This document shows positions 22,571 through 34,485 of a stretch of DNA of 64,000 bases, piece by piece (position 1 is the first letter of the stretch; each line of letters starts with the position of its first letter). Origin of the DNA: Arthrobotrys musiformis (Eukaryota; Ascomycota; Orbiliomycetes; Orbiliales; Orbiliaceae); the NCBI GenBank assembly GCA_036971715.1, contig JAVHJL010000007.1:2108001-2172000 (forward strand), read 5' to 3'. The notes under the pieces are model-generated. The model was not told the origin of the DNA. It was given only the letters and a program-made list of their open reading frames with translations, and did no database searches. Position numbers and translations under genes: made by a program.

Positions 22571-25116
22571 TATCACGTGCCCCTTACCCCCTTGCCCCCC
22601 ACCCTTTCATTTGTACAAGTTTTTGGTCGATATATAACCCCCTATCTTCTCTCCATTATCCCATTATAGCCCCTTCAAACCCCCCCTCCCCCCTTTCTAT
22701 ATATACATTCTACCCTCCTGGATTTACGGCATACTAAAAAACAGCATCTAAGAACGGGTGATGATTGCATTTTAGCCCCTGGTTACCCCGGTCTTATATC
22801 TCGACCTGCCCGCAAATTGCGTAATCGAAAGTCCTGAGTTTGCATATATAACATACCTATCATCCCACTTTGCCTACCTTGTTGATTTTTCCTTCTTCCT
22901 CATATCCTAGCGAAAGTCCGTCATCCGCATGATGCATTTGTTATCAGCTTGAATGTTGCAGTTTTTCTTTCTTGGTCCCTATCGTTCCCGTTTATTCCTC
23001 GTTCCACGCATGCTTATTACACAGAGAAGACCAAACTGTACTAAACCCTTTTACCCATCATATCCTCTCCCCCTTCTAACCCCGAGTCCTGTTATTGGGA
23101 GGGGTAGAAGAAAAGGGGGGGAGTACGGGAAATACACATATTAGTGACAAAAGTTATAAGAAAGCAACGTACCGTCGACGAAAGCGTAAAGACTGTGTTG
23201 AGTGGGTCGAGATCGAACCGGGGAAGTCGTGCGGTTGTTCTATTACATAAAGCCGGGGAGCGAGCTGAGGGAGTACATATACTTGTGCCAACGGTCTAGA
23301 CGCTGTAAGAAGGGAGTATAGGAGTTTCATTTTGGTCTATTAAGCGGGCGTAATGGTCGAGTTACAGGGCTAGAATATATATCTAGAAATCTAGATTTGG
23401 AATCACCAAAAGGTCTAGATCTATAGATCTTGTGTATGACGGAATGTATTTGAACACCCCTTATATATAGAGCCACACGGGTTTTTTGTCACGGGTCCCC
23501 TACGCGGGTTATAAATAGTCTACTAGCCTTAAATTTTCCAAATCAATATAACCATATATTTAACCCAGTATTTTTTTTTGTAATTTTTGTAACTTTCGCG
23601 AACATAAGCCAGAACTAGCTCTGAATCATATCGAGAATAAGGAAGCCAAAGAAGAAGAAGAGTGAAAGCAGAAGTAGTAACAGAATATTTCCTCCACTGT
23701 ATACGAACAAGAAAGAAAAAAATACCAAACAAAAAGGTCCAACAATGCAAAAAAGGAAAAAAGAAAGAATAGTAAGATAAGGGAGGAATTAAAATACATA
23801 CAGATAGAAGGAGAGAAGAAAGAAAGTAGAAGGAAAAAAAGAAAAAGTAGAGAGACCGAGGAGTAAGAAATGCAGAAAAAGATTTCCTCCGTACCCACCC
23901 GATATTTGATCAGCGTAGTAAGTTGCAAACAAGAAAGAAGAATAAAAGGATTGGAAAAGGAATGCGTGGCGTCAAAAGATTCCGTCTAAAACCTGTCTCC
24001 GGGAAAATGCTTGAGAATGTAAGTACTTGAAGTGAATAGGAGTATGAAGTGAAGGAAATGATTGATACAAAAAGAGAAGCAAGAAATTTAATCGTTAAAG
24101 CCCACCCAACGGAGGGTGTGCTGGAAGAGAAGTTCGACAGAAATCAGAACAGGAGAACGGACGTACTCCAGAACGAGAGTCTGCAAGCCGGAGAAGCTTC
24201 GAAGTCAAGGTGAAACCGATTTCGAAACAAAACAGCAGTGGGGTAAAAGAACAAGGAAATATGATATCTTTTTATGGAGTATGGGAAATAAGACAGAACA
24301 AAAGGCTCGCCCAAAAACACGGCGCAGAACTGAGGAGATCAAAGTCAAAAGCATAAACAGACGAGGTGGGGCTGCGTCGATAGATCAAAATTGATCGTAC
24401 ATTAGTATATGATATGGCGTAACGTATAACACGACATTGGTATAAAAAAAGAGCCGTGATGAGGCCAGCAAGAGCGGTAGTGGGTGCAGCCGTTTTACGG
24501 CCAACCCAGCCCGGCTCTGTGACTTCCTTTTCGTGGTTTTCCTCGTTATGTGAGAAGAATAAAGAAGAATCAACGTGAAGCAACCAAGCAGGTTAAAAGA
24601 AAAAACCAAATAAAAGAAAAATAAGGATAGTTGAGAGAGTCCCTTTAAAAGGGTTGGAATAACCTTCGTAAGCTTCAAAGGCTACCCGTAACGGAGAAAG
24701 GTTGGGAAGGAAGAAGGGGTGTTTTTGTTCAAGGATTCGAAGAAATAGAAAGACGGAACAAAGTCGCGACTAAAGAGAAGAGGGACCAACAAAAGATATC
24801 CGAATAATAAAACGCAATAAACACAGAGAACTGATGCTCGCAAATGTTAGATATAGACAGTTTGAATCGAAGGAACCAGAGGCCATGAAGTTTTATTTTT
24901 TCGAAAAAAAAAAAGAAAAAAAAAAAAGAAAAAAAAAAAAAAGAAGAAAAAAACGGTAGATGAAGAACCGGAGAAGGGAAGCTGGAAAAGAAGAGTTCCC
25001 AGAAGCCGTGAAGTCGGGCAGGAGAACAAATAAATTCGATCGCGGCGACCGAGGAATATCATAATTCGTGAGTGTCTTAAAAAGAGAGAAGGGATGTTGT
25101 GGTTGAGGACTCTAGA
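22571..25116. other. 2.5 kb spacer, low-complexity
   Basis: 3' flanks of ALG13 and of the minus-strand Barentsz gene. Contents: a TCTAGA/AGATCT-rich patch (about 23370-23432) with the 14-bp palindrome AGATCTATAGATCT, long A/G-rich stretches (23640-24400) and an interrupted A run (24897-24952). Open frames are low-complexity translations of these tracts. No RNA gene was recognised. Confidence 0.5.
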
Positions 25117-27435
25117 CTAGCTGTAATAGACAGGCCCCTGGGGTACCATGGGAACCGGGACCATCGGTGGGTAGTAGTACATTCCATTCGCGTGAATAGC
25201 ACCGGGAACTTGGCTGTCCGGTGGTGGAGCAGCTGGTGGAGGAACCATCGCAACTGGAGGCATATAACCACCAGGATATCCGCCAGGATAGAGTTGAGCA
25301 GAGTCGTAATAGTAAACTGTGCCATTCGACTCTTGGGCAATGGTTCCCATTGGTGGTGCAGGAGGTCCCATAGGAGGTCCAGGCATTTGAGTTTGAGGAA
25401 CATAAGGGATCGCAGCAGGCGAAGGGACATATGGAGGTGGAGGCCCTTGGGGCTGATGTGACATTGGCGCCTGAGCATGCATAGGAGGCGGATACATGGC
25501 GTGTGGCGGTGGAATTGGGTAGTAGTACCCGGCTGGCTGGGGATATGCAGGTTGGAAAGGTCGTGCATGAATAGCTTGGTCTGGAATGTGAGGGGTTGTA
25601 GAAGTCTGAGAAGGGTAGGAAGGAACGCGATTATGCTGTTGATTGTAGTACCCTGGGGTTGGAATACCATCTGAGTAAGGTCCAGGAGTTGGGTAGTTGG
25701 TATTTGCAAAGTTGTAGGTGACGGGAGTTTCGATATTTTCGACGCTGACCGTCTTTTGAGGCTTCGGTTGGTGCATCGGAAGAGGTACGTGGTGGCCCTG
25801 CTGGGATTCCTTTTGTTCAATAGGCCGGGCCTCCGATTCGACGATCACGGGCTCATGTGGCACTGGGTGGGAGGCACCGTCTGTTCCAGCTGTGGCCGGC
25901 ATAGGAACAAATCCATCAGCGTGCGGTGGAATTGCATCCATCTGGCCAGCTACCGCTGGAACCACTGGCAACCTGACAATTGGACGCATCGACACCGAAG
26001 GACTGGGACCTCCCGTATTGACAACAGGGATATTACCGAAGCTGATTGGTGGTCGACTGAAGTCCTGGTGTATAGATGAACGGCGCGACATTGCAACGGA
26101 TGGAGCATGAGTGGAAGTACCGCCGTAGACGCTTCCTGTCTGCATGCCACCACGATAGCTGCCTGCTAGAGAGCCTCGTCTTGGGGTAGGTCCGAGGCCT
26201 CCACCAACAATACCTCCACGGGTAAACCCAGAGCCGCCTGGTCTCATTGCTCTAGGGATGAAAACGAAGCTTCGGGAGATAGCAGGATATATATATCGCG
26301 GGAGAGATTCAGGAAGAGAGATCCGGACTGGCTTATCGCGTCGTAAAGGAGGCCGGTGATACGGGAGCTTGGTATATATTTTGACAGCGAAATCATCAAA
26401 GACTTTGTTCTCTTTCATGCCAGGAAGGGAGACACGAATTTGGACATTGCCTTTATTGATAGTAGTATCGAAGAAGCGGTTTGGGGGATGATTATTGTTA
26501 TTGTTAAGAGGCTTGTGAAGGGAGGAAGGCTGGGGTTGCTGCTGTTGCTGTTGAGGAGCTGTAGCTGCCTGTGAAGCCTGGGGAGCCTGGGGGGCAGGCC
26601 TTTGCTCAGCTTGACGCTGAGCTCTATGTTTCTCCTTCTCCTTCTCAGCAGCCACTATCTCATCGTGCATATCGTGCTTCCAGGCACCTCCAGATTCTGG
26701 GGAACTGTTGATAGAAAACATCGTTAGCATCAATCCAAGAACAATACCGGTAAAGATTCCAGGCAAAGCATACCTTGCAAAGCTATTAAATCCATTCCGA
26801 CCTCTGCCACGGCCGAACGGCCTAAAGCCGTTGCCACCAGCAGATTCGGACCTATGATCGTGCATAAAAAAGGCACCCCGGTTCGGAACGAATGCAGGGT
26901 CTGCATCACGCTTCTTCCTATACTCATCTGCCTCTCGCCTCTTCCTCTCCAGTGGCGTTTCGTGGACCGAAGTGGATGGAGTCTGGTCAGACGACTTGGA
27001 GGCCTCTGTCGTCGTCCGTCGGCCTCTAGACTTTCTCTCAGAATGTCTCTTCCCGGATCCTTCTGCAGCTGAGTCCACAGGCCGACTCTCAGCCTCCTGC
27101 TCTGCCAGCTCATCAAAATCCACAGCTTCGGTATCGCCACCGGTCTTGATTCCATTCATCATGACGTGTGTATCCCCCCTGCCCTGCTCAATAACCGCTA
27201 CCGTCGCCGACCCGTTCGTTCCAGGCTGTTTTGTCGAGTCTTGGCCTGCAGCAGCCGTTTCATCGTCACTGTAGGTCTCCTCGCTCTCATTGTCGTCGTC
27301 GAATTCATCATCTGTGAATCCCGAGTCCTCCGAGACCGAGTCGTCCGCTACTTCACCGGTCTCGTCACCAATCTCAGCCTCATCTTCGTCCCGGACGCGA
27401 CGTCTAGAGAGACCAACTTCCTTTCTTCGAGGCAT
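25117..27435 (-). CDS. Barentsz/CASC3-like exon-junction-complex protein
   Basis: The whole span is one open frame of 772 codons, but I annotate two exons, complement(25117-26704, 26774-27435), giving 749 aa. The Btz (SELOR) domain, which clamps eIF4AIII on spliced mRNA, is at about residues 165-240: DADPAFVPNRGAFFMHDHR, then a GRGRGRNGF box, then GAWKHDMHDE. In animal CASC3 the matching order is NPAYIPRKG...FFEHD...GRWEHDKF. Removing the 69-nt intron places the WKHD box at the right spacing. The N-terminus is acidic and Ser-rich. The C-terminal half is Pro/Tyr/Gly-rich and disordered with poly-Q and poly-N runs, typical of RNP-granule proteins. Its likely role is mRNA export, localisation or decay. 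The family call is strong; the exact function in this fungus is inferred. Confidence 0.85.
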   Translation of the reverse strand: MPRRKEVGLSRRRVRDEDEAEIGDETGEVADDSVSEDSGFTDDEFDDDNESEETYSDDETAAAGQDSTKQPGTNGSATVAVIEQGRGDTHVMMNGIKTGGDTEAVDFDELAEQEAESRPVDSAAEGSGKRHSERKSRGRRTTTEASKSSDQTPSTSVHETPLERKRREADEYRKKRDADPAFVPNRGAFFMHDHRSESAGGNGFRPFGRGRGRNGFNSFARYALPGIFTGIVLGLMLTMFSINSSPESGGAWKHDMHDEIVAAEKEKEKHRAQRQAEQRPAPQAPQASQAATAPQQQQQQPQPSSLHKPLNNNNNHPPNRFFDTTINKGNVQIRVSLPGMKENKVFDDFAVKIYTKLPYHRPPLRRDKPVRISLPESLPRYIYPAISRSFVFIPRAMRPGGSGFTRGGIVGGGLGPTPRRGSLAGSYRGGMQTGSVYGGTSTHAPSVAMSRRSSIHQDFSRPPISFGNIPVVNTGGPSPSVSMRPIVRLPVVPAVAGQMDAIPPHADGFVPMPATAGTDGASHPVPHEPVIVESEARPIEQKESQQGHHVPLPMHQPKPQKTVSVENIETPVTYNFANTNYPTPGPYSDGIPTPGYYNQQHNRVPSYPSQTSTTPHIPDQAIHARPFQPAYPQPAGYYYPIPPPHAMYPPPMHAQAPMSHQPQGPPPPYVPSPAAIPYVPQTQMPGPPMGPPAPPMGTIAQESNGTVYYYDSAQLYPGGYPGGYMPPVAMVPPPAAPPPDSQVPGAIHANGMYYYPPMVPVPMVPQGPVYYS
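26705..26773 (-). other. In-frame, stop-free 69-nt intron of the Barentsz gene
   Basis: On the minus strand it runs from GTATGC to CAACAG with a GCTAAC branch-like site about 20 nt from the acceptor. It interrupts the Btz domain. Its length is a multiple of three and it has no stop codon, so an unspliced mRNA would still be read through, adding 23 residues including GIFTGIVLGLMLTMF. Confidence 0.8.
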
Positions 27436-29500
27436 AGTTTCGGAGGGAGGATGGAGGAAGAGAGGTGGCGAACGGGAGTGTGATGGTAACGTGGAAAATG
27501 TGCGCTGCTGGTCGTGAGGCTCTGAGACTTCAAGAACCCTAACTATTCAAAACCCGACCCCAAGAAAACCGTGAGTGTGAATACAGACGACAGAAGGGAC
27601 CGAGAGTCTGGTAAATTGGACGGGATATGGGTATGGAGGTGGATGGCGGACGAGGTGTCGTTGCTTCGTCTCGTCCGGTTGTTGGAGGTGGTCGTCTGAA
27701 AGAACTGAATTGAGGTGACTCCCTGTGACGAAACGAACATACAACCGTAACGACAGGGCACAGCTAGCAAATCGACTGATATAAAAGAACAACCGCTACG
27801 TTACAAAGCACACCACAACGAAGAGAAGGATCCGGTCCGGTTATGCTGTTGGTTGGACGTCCGATTGTAAGTACATGTACTATTGAAAGGTACGGGTGGT
27901 TTTTCTCTGTTTCCAAAAAATAAAAATTTAAAAAGGGTACGTCGGGGATGGCGAGGAAATTGAATGGCGAGGATATGGCCAGCTAAACCGCACAAGCATA
28001 GGATCCTGGCTAGTGCCGTGGATGAATAATAGTGAAAACGAGGACGATGATGTGGATATCGCCAGCAAACACTGCTGGTGCACCGATGGCCACCGTTTAA
28101 GCCTTTCCCCCTTGGCTGTATGCTGGATGCTGGATGCTGTATGGACAGCTGTGGCTCAGTACCGTTACTAATGTCCGAGGTATATCCGGGGTTCCTTGAA
28201 AGAACAAGAGGAAAGGAAAGGGAACAAAAAAAAAAAAAAAAAAAGACACGAGCAAACCAATTGAGCTGAGAATGGAAAGAAAAATAAATGAGGTCACGGA
28301 TATCGAATCTGGTATGCAAAGGCTAAATCTAAATTTCGTTATAGGAAAGAAATTTCGACTGATGGCAATTTGCAGAGGCAAAAAATATTTTAGACTCTGG
28401 AACGAAACAGGCACCAAACAAAACCAACTAGAAGGTTCCGCACAGTCCACCGTCTACTTGACGACAATGCATACAATGCATACATAATAGAAGGCACGAT
28501 ATAACTAATGCCACGAGATTTGATTGCTGGCCTTATTAATACCTGCAGTTTGTGACGAGATGACAAGGCTTCGGGTCGCGACGATCTCCACGAGGCATGA
28601 CCCCAGGCCTAGTTCCGGGATGGGACGGGACATTATTCTGGAGGCGAGATCTCCTTCAAACGCCCCAAAGACCTGGCTTCATGCGACTGTTCGTGGACCC
28701 AAACCAAGCATCATTATATTTTGAAGCGGAAATCGAGAGAATTGACATTCCCTCTCACCCCGTGCACGATCGATTCGATTCGATTCGATTCATCAATCCT
28801 ACCAAGGTTGACTCAGAATCACAGCCAGGGTCGCCGCAATTCTGGATCCGACCATGGCTACTTAACATACACCAAACGCAGGTTGGGTTTTCGATTCAAT
28901 AACGCGACACCAACTGCCGCATCTTGATACGCCATTTGTGATTTCGTTTTGCAGAATGCACCGCCGAAATATGGTTGTTTCGAGGACATCTCCCCTAGCC
29001 TGGCTCAACGGCATGACCCCAATTTTGGATGTGAGACGGACATTTAACTGCACAGTCTGGCACAGGAAGCCAATAAATACAATGACAAACAAAAGCCTTG
29101 TCTATATATAACACTCTCGGATGGTTGGGTTGGTGGAAATATCGATAAAGCCAGTGCTATCAACTAACATCATGATAACAAGAATTAGACACAAAACGGC
29201 CCCATAAACAAATACCAACAGCACAGCGCAAGGCTAGCCGTCCAATGCAGTGTTTTCAATAGACGCAATCAAACAAAGAAGATCAAAATCTATGTACCGC
29301 TAAAATCAATCAGAAACAGCAATCTCGATCGCCCATAACATCCCTGTTCGAACATATACCTTCTAACCATACCTCCCAAAATAAAAAAGAATTAAAACCA
29401 AAATAAAACCAAAAAAAATACTATGCTTTTGATAACAAAATGGACTGGGTTGTTTTCTTTTCCCAACTAACGTTGACCGCAAAGTCTTGTTGCCTCGAAC
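27436..29500. other. 2.1 kb spacer, Barentsz promoter side
   Basis: 5' flank of the Barentsz gene and 3' flank of the Kre1-like gene. It has a 19-base A run (28226-28244) and a CGATT pentamer repeat (28771-28790). No further gene was recognised. Confidence 0.5.
28771..28790 (+). repeat. CGATT pentanucleotide microsatellite, four units
   Basis: Four perfect CGATT units, preceded by a partial unit. A simple tandem repeat. Confidence 0.8.
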
Positions 29501-29890
29501 TCAGTTACTTGGTGTCGCTGTCCCAGTTTCGCGAGCCTCCGTTGCCCACTGCCCCAACCCGATCTGGCCACTCTTCAATTGTGCCATAGGCGGTGCACTT
29601 CTAAATTTCTGGGTATAAAGTGACGGGACAGTAGCGACAGCGCCGAGGGCATCGGTGACAGTAACCCAAACTGTTGTTGCCGGCGGAGCAACCGGGGCTA
29701 TTCGATTATGAAAAAGCGTATGTCAGCTAGGTAGGTCTCAAATATGCCTGGCATAGCAGTGCGAAGGGGAGCCCATTTTGAGAAGGCAAACCTAGAACTT
29801 ACGCAAAACACCACCGCCAGCGGCGGCCTGTGCTACCGTTAATGACGGTAGGAAAGAGAAAGCTGTGAGGAGGAAGGTCGAAATCTTCAT
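29501..29890 (-). CDS. Small secreted Kre1-like protein
   Basis: Two exons, complement(29501-29697, 29803-29890), give 94 aa, with a 105-nt intron (GTAAGT...ATAG). A clear signal peptide (MKISTFLLTAFSFLPSLTVAQA) is followed by a short Ala/Gly/Pro linker. Then comes a block TTVWVTVTDALGAVATVPS with LYTQKF and SGQIGLG, resembling the core of the fungal Kre1 family of cell-surface proteins (glucan assembly; K1 killer toxin receptor in yeast). Many ascomycetes carry such tiny Kre1-like secreted proteins without known function. No GPI-anchor tail is seen, so it is probably secreted or wall-associated. An upstream ATG (30019) would hide the signal peptide behind 43 residues, so the ATG at 29890 is preferred. 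The gene is well supported by the clean join; the Kre1 relation is tentative. Confidence 0.7.
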
Positions 29891-32800
29891 CGTTTTTGAG
29901 GAGGCCTTGTCCACGTTCCCGAAGCTCTGTATTACCGTTGATCCTTTAGGCTTCAAAACGCACGGTTTCGAGCCACTCCAGCTCCTTGTAGCTGACGAAA
30001 CAGCAAACTTTGGTTCCAAGGAGAAACGGGTCCGTTGGTTGTATTTGCTTTTATAACCCCTAGCAAATCGTATCCAATTTGTGCTTTCCGTGGTATACAG
30101 TACACCGAAACCGTGAGGCAGGCAGGAAGAGTGTTTGCAGGCGGGACTTGTGCTGATGCCTCAAACTCCCACTGTCGGAAAGCAAACTTTGACTGATAAG
30201 AATACCGGTCCGTCAAACAAAATCCCAAAAGTACCCAGGTACGTATTCCCGTTGCTCTAGTGTCGTAGGAGAGCGGCCAGAAATCGAAATGTTCAAAAAC
30301 AGAAAGCAAGATCGGAATACACGAAGGAAGTGATTGTAGATGGAAACATTCGAAGGTTTTCAGCCAAGTTCTCTAAGGTTACATCCAAAACCATAGATTC
30401 CGAAGTTCAAATTTAGCAAATGGCATCAGGGGAGGCTGGATTGGCTAGCTTTATGCGGCTTAGGGTTGCCTAGGATCTTGGATACGCTGATGTCACTCGA
30501 CCGCCGCATGATGATTGCTTTACGGACCGAGCCGAACGGACAATTGCTTGAGAAACGTCGACGGGGAAGGGGGAATGCACGGGACCGTTTCCGAATCCCG
30601 GAAATAAAGAATACGGAATCCCCATTTGCAATATCTCTCGATTTTATTTTATTTTATTATTTTATTGTTTTGGATTTCCTCCGGTTTCTTGGATCTTCGA
30701 GCGGGACCCTGCATTGTGGCAAGAAGTGTTGCCCAGTCGTTCGCTGTGCGCACGTGCGCATCCTTTTGGCCTGAATTCCAACAGCACGGGCCAAGCAGGT
30801 GTCTTTTTTTGGACCAAAATGTACTCTACGATTGCATATATTTGCATGTTGTCGGTTCGAATTTTATAAACGGCCGGATATCTACGCCGATTTTTCTCCC
30901 TGTTTGTTAGCGGACCATAAGCTTCGCAATTATGGACAACGTTGAAAATATTTGATTTCGGTTCAAAAAAAATCTCCGTAAAGTTTCCTGGTTTTGATTA
31001 TTAAACATTGTATATATAGCCTCTAGATCTCGCAAGATCTTTTTTGATCAAGCCAGCACCTCCTAGGCCTGCTATGGAGCACGAGCGCAGACGACTGATC
31101 AGTTCCGGAGCCTAACCGGTAAATTTTCGAGCCTTTGCGCCAAACGCCCCGTTGTATATCACAATTGATGTTTGGAAATTTCTTGATTTATTAATCAAGT
31201 GTAAAGGCTGGGCTTGCCCAGCTAAGTGCCTCCATAGTACTATAGTCCGCTCTAGATCTCTCCGCTTATTTAAGCTAACAAACCCCAGTCCGTCTACACA
31301 CTATGTACAAATCGTATTTGCGATACCAGATATAGAAACCGTTAAATTGCAGTTGCAGATCGATCGAATTTTCAAATCCTACTCGACTCCAACCTTGTAA
31401 TTCTGTTTTCATTTCGCTAATCTTGACGTCTGCATATAAGTATATGCTTGTGAAATCGCAATCCCATATAGACGAGATGGAATATTCGAAACCCATAGCT
31501 ATCAGGAAGTCAGATGCGAATCATAATTTGCGGGGAAGAACAGGATAACCCCATACCTCGCGAACCCCTCATTTCATTTTACTCAAGATTGAGACATGCA
31601 TATACGAGATACATATGCGAGGGGAAATGTTTCGAATCGAGGGTTGATCAGCTAGGTAGACACATTCCGAGCTAATGTTACCTCTGGCCCAAAGTATTGG
31701 TAATTCGATTTTCAAGAACAATTTATATCGTGTCGATATGTCTCTAGTTTGACAGTAATAATTAACGAGACCCTTAGCTCGACGTTGAAGGAAAGTGGTA
31801 TCGTGAACGCCAAGGTTTCGAACCTCGTAGATATATCCCAGGATCCTAGTATCAAAACCTAAGATATCACAGGATTGGAAGGTGAGTTTCCAACTGAACC
31901 ACTAGATTGATCAATTGATCAACAGATAAGATGAGATTTTTAAGTAATCAGTAACGATCTTGCAAGGATTAAGTTGCGATTTAGCCAGCATATGTTTTAT
32001 AGGATTGATTCAGGCGGGGTTACAACGAGATTTGCCAAAGATCTAGATCGTAGGATTTACATTCGTCCCAAGTTTAATGCGATACTACCTATCTAGATCT
32101 AGAATTAATCTCGAACACGTGCCAGGTTTTGGTGAGCTTGATCTACAGATTTGCCCATCTATCCAATATTCTGGATCGAAACCAAGGCAATTGCGCATTG
32201 CTTTGTACTGAAACCGAATCCTCATAGACCCCTAGCTATGGAATCAAATTGTTTTCGTATACGAGAGTATAACCAGAAGTATACGAGACGATATGTAGTA
32301 GCAATACCCATTTTCCCTGTGTCTATACCATGCCCCCACTTTGGATTTCAGGTCGTACGACTAGCCATCAATTCAGCAGCCGTAGAATTTCGGTATGCCG
32401 ATAGTACCCTCAAACTAACATGATCTATGGCCGTGGGGGATACACCTAGTGTCGGCAAATAACGTCGGTCTCGATACATGCTAGCACATACATGCGGGAT
32501 TTGCAATGCAGCTGCAGGTGACGTGTGGGCTGCCAAACGTAATAATTCCAGGCTTTTACCTATCTCCACTCCGGCCGTATATGCACACCACGTTGCTATT
32601 TTCCGGACTTCCCGTTCTAGCGAGAAGGCGCCTTGCATATGCATATGTGGAGCATCTACGGACAAGGCGAGGACAAGAAAAACTTGGTCGGTGCGAATTA
32701 ATAATTGTCGGAGAAAACCCGGGCTTGAGTTCGTCGAAAAAATGTTGAGGAGAAAAAAAAAAATTCTTCGCGCACACGTGTGGCTTGGGAGTCGTTAGTT

Positions 32801-34485
32801 AGATTATTGTATACTGGAGCACGTGTGCTTTGAACTGTCGGGTTAAATCCAGTTGGGATAGTTCGAATATCATGATCCCGTTGAACAGCTGCAATGCAAT
32901 GCAAGATGTAGGCTCCAACTTTTTAAAGACCTTGCAATCAGCTCTTAACCTCGAGACCTTATAGCGCCTACGGAACCGGGCTAGCCACAACTCTAAATGC
33001 TGACAAAGTGGTTTGCTGGATTCGAATCTATCACCGAGGCTTTAACATCTTGTTCTTGGGAGTCGGCTTCGATAGAGAAAAACTGAAGTCACACATCAAA
33101 GGGCGCAGGTTTCAAGGTCTTGGTATAAGAAGTCTCCTAGTCCCTAGTCTTGGCTTCGTATAATCTGTTTCGAATCTCTCCGCGTTTACTAACGTCACCA
33201 TAGTTCACCATCGTGGTGTTTTTTTGCACAACCACAGTTTGCATAAATTGGAGGGACAAGCCTCATGCTCACATTGCCAAGCGAATATTGGTTTCCGCAA
33301 CTTCCATTTATCTTCGAAATGTCAAGCACCACTATTAGATACCCTTACAAGCGGCCCTGAATAGTAAGCCCATCCGAGAAAGAAGTTATTTCTTCACATG
33401 CCGGGATTTTTTTCCAACGATACTAACTGTGTATGTCTCAAACTTAGCTTTCGGTTGACATTCGGCTGCTGGGATGAAGCTGGGGCAACCCGGGCACATT
33501 AACTATTTAGACCAGGCCGATTGAGAAACCCGGTCTGGCCTTGGGTGGTCTTGAATAGTAAGAGCTATCGGCCAGCGATACACGCCTGCCCGACTCGTCC
33601 GTAAAACGTGATGTCGCAAGGCATCAACATGAAGAATAGTCCCATTAAAGAAGACCCTGAATGTATTGTGCCCCATCTGTTGTCGTTTTAACCTTTAAGG
33701 TCGGTTTTAGCTTACTAAGAAAGCAATAGACGGCTGATCCCTCCAAACTCCCCGACGATTAGTTAATCCACGCGCAGAGAAAGAAATCGAGGTATCGAAT
33801 TTTCCTGAGCGACTATTTGGGGAGCCGAAGGCATATTGAATCCACAGTGAAAATATTGGTATCGGCTTGACCCCTCGTAATTGGCAATTGGCTCCGTGAT
33901 AGAGCATGGACGTTCCAATGGACCCTCGGTTCCATATTCTCAGTGCCTACCTTATCCAGCACATGTTCCTTACTATCAATCCAGATCTATACAGATCGTC
34001 AGGTGAGATCTTGGAAAACATGGATATTCTCGCGGCCCCACTCGTCCCAATGAAGGATTTCAATTGGTCATAGCGTTCTCAACCTCAAGAACTAGGGTGA
34101 GATTGGTATCCCAGTCCCCCAGTTTAGAGATAAGAATGGTGTACCAGCGAACCATTCCTTCCTTTTCTTGCCAATCAGATACCTTTCCAAATGCGGCTTA
34201 TCCATATCGTGTACCTGGCCCCGCTGCCACCTAGTGAAGCTTTGGTATGTGCGCCAGTTTTGTTGCATGTGTCCGCAGCTATACTCTACCTGATTACCAT
34301 AGATGCACGGGGCTGGTAGGGGGGTAAAAGGCCCGCTACGGCTGTATATGCATATGTATCTTCTGTTGAAGGGTATAAAACTATCGGGTCGTCCACCGTC
34401 GTTATCGATTTTTATCACAACCCTATCAATCTATCTTTGGTTATCATAGAATCCTCTTGAACATATATACGCAAGAGAATCAATC
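29891..34485. other. 4.6 kb gene-free spacer
   Basis: No convincing coding region on either strand. Features are TTTTA-type repeats (about 30640-30668), several CTAGATCT-containing patches (31020-31050, 32040-32105) and the palindrome CATATGCATATG (32636-32647). The right end is the promoter of the secreted protein gene, with a TATA box at 34374. Decayed mobile DNA is possible, but no terminal repeats or transposase remnants could be shown. Confidence 0.45.
34374..34380 (+). promoter_or_regulatory. TATA box of the secreted-protein gene
   Basis: TATAAAA lies 106-112 bp upstream of the ATG at 34486, a normal distance for a regulated fungal promoter. Confidence 0.45.

Noticed and set aside
23200..23230. 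tRNA T-arm-like sequence (GGTTCGATC on the minus strand)
   Set aside because: The flanking bases do not form a 5-bp T stem, and no acceptor or anticodon arm could be found.
26705..26773. A genuine transmembrane helix in the Barentsz protein
   Set aside because: The segment has donor, branch and acceptor signals, and its removal restores the conserved Btz spacing. It is annotated as an intron, with retention only as a hypothesis.
30466..30910. Frames of about 100 codons in the 30-34 kb spacer
   Set aside because: They run through TTTTA repeats, change frame without splice signals and resemble no protein.
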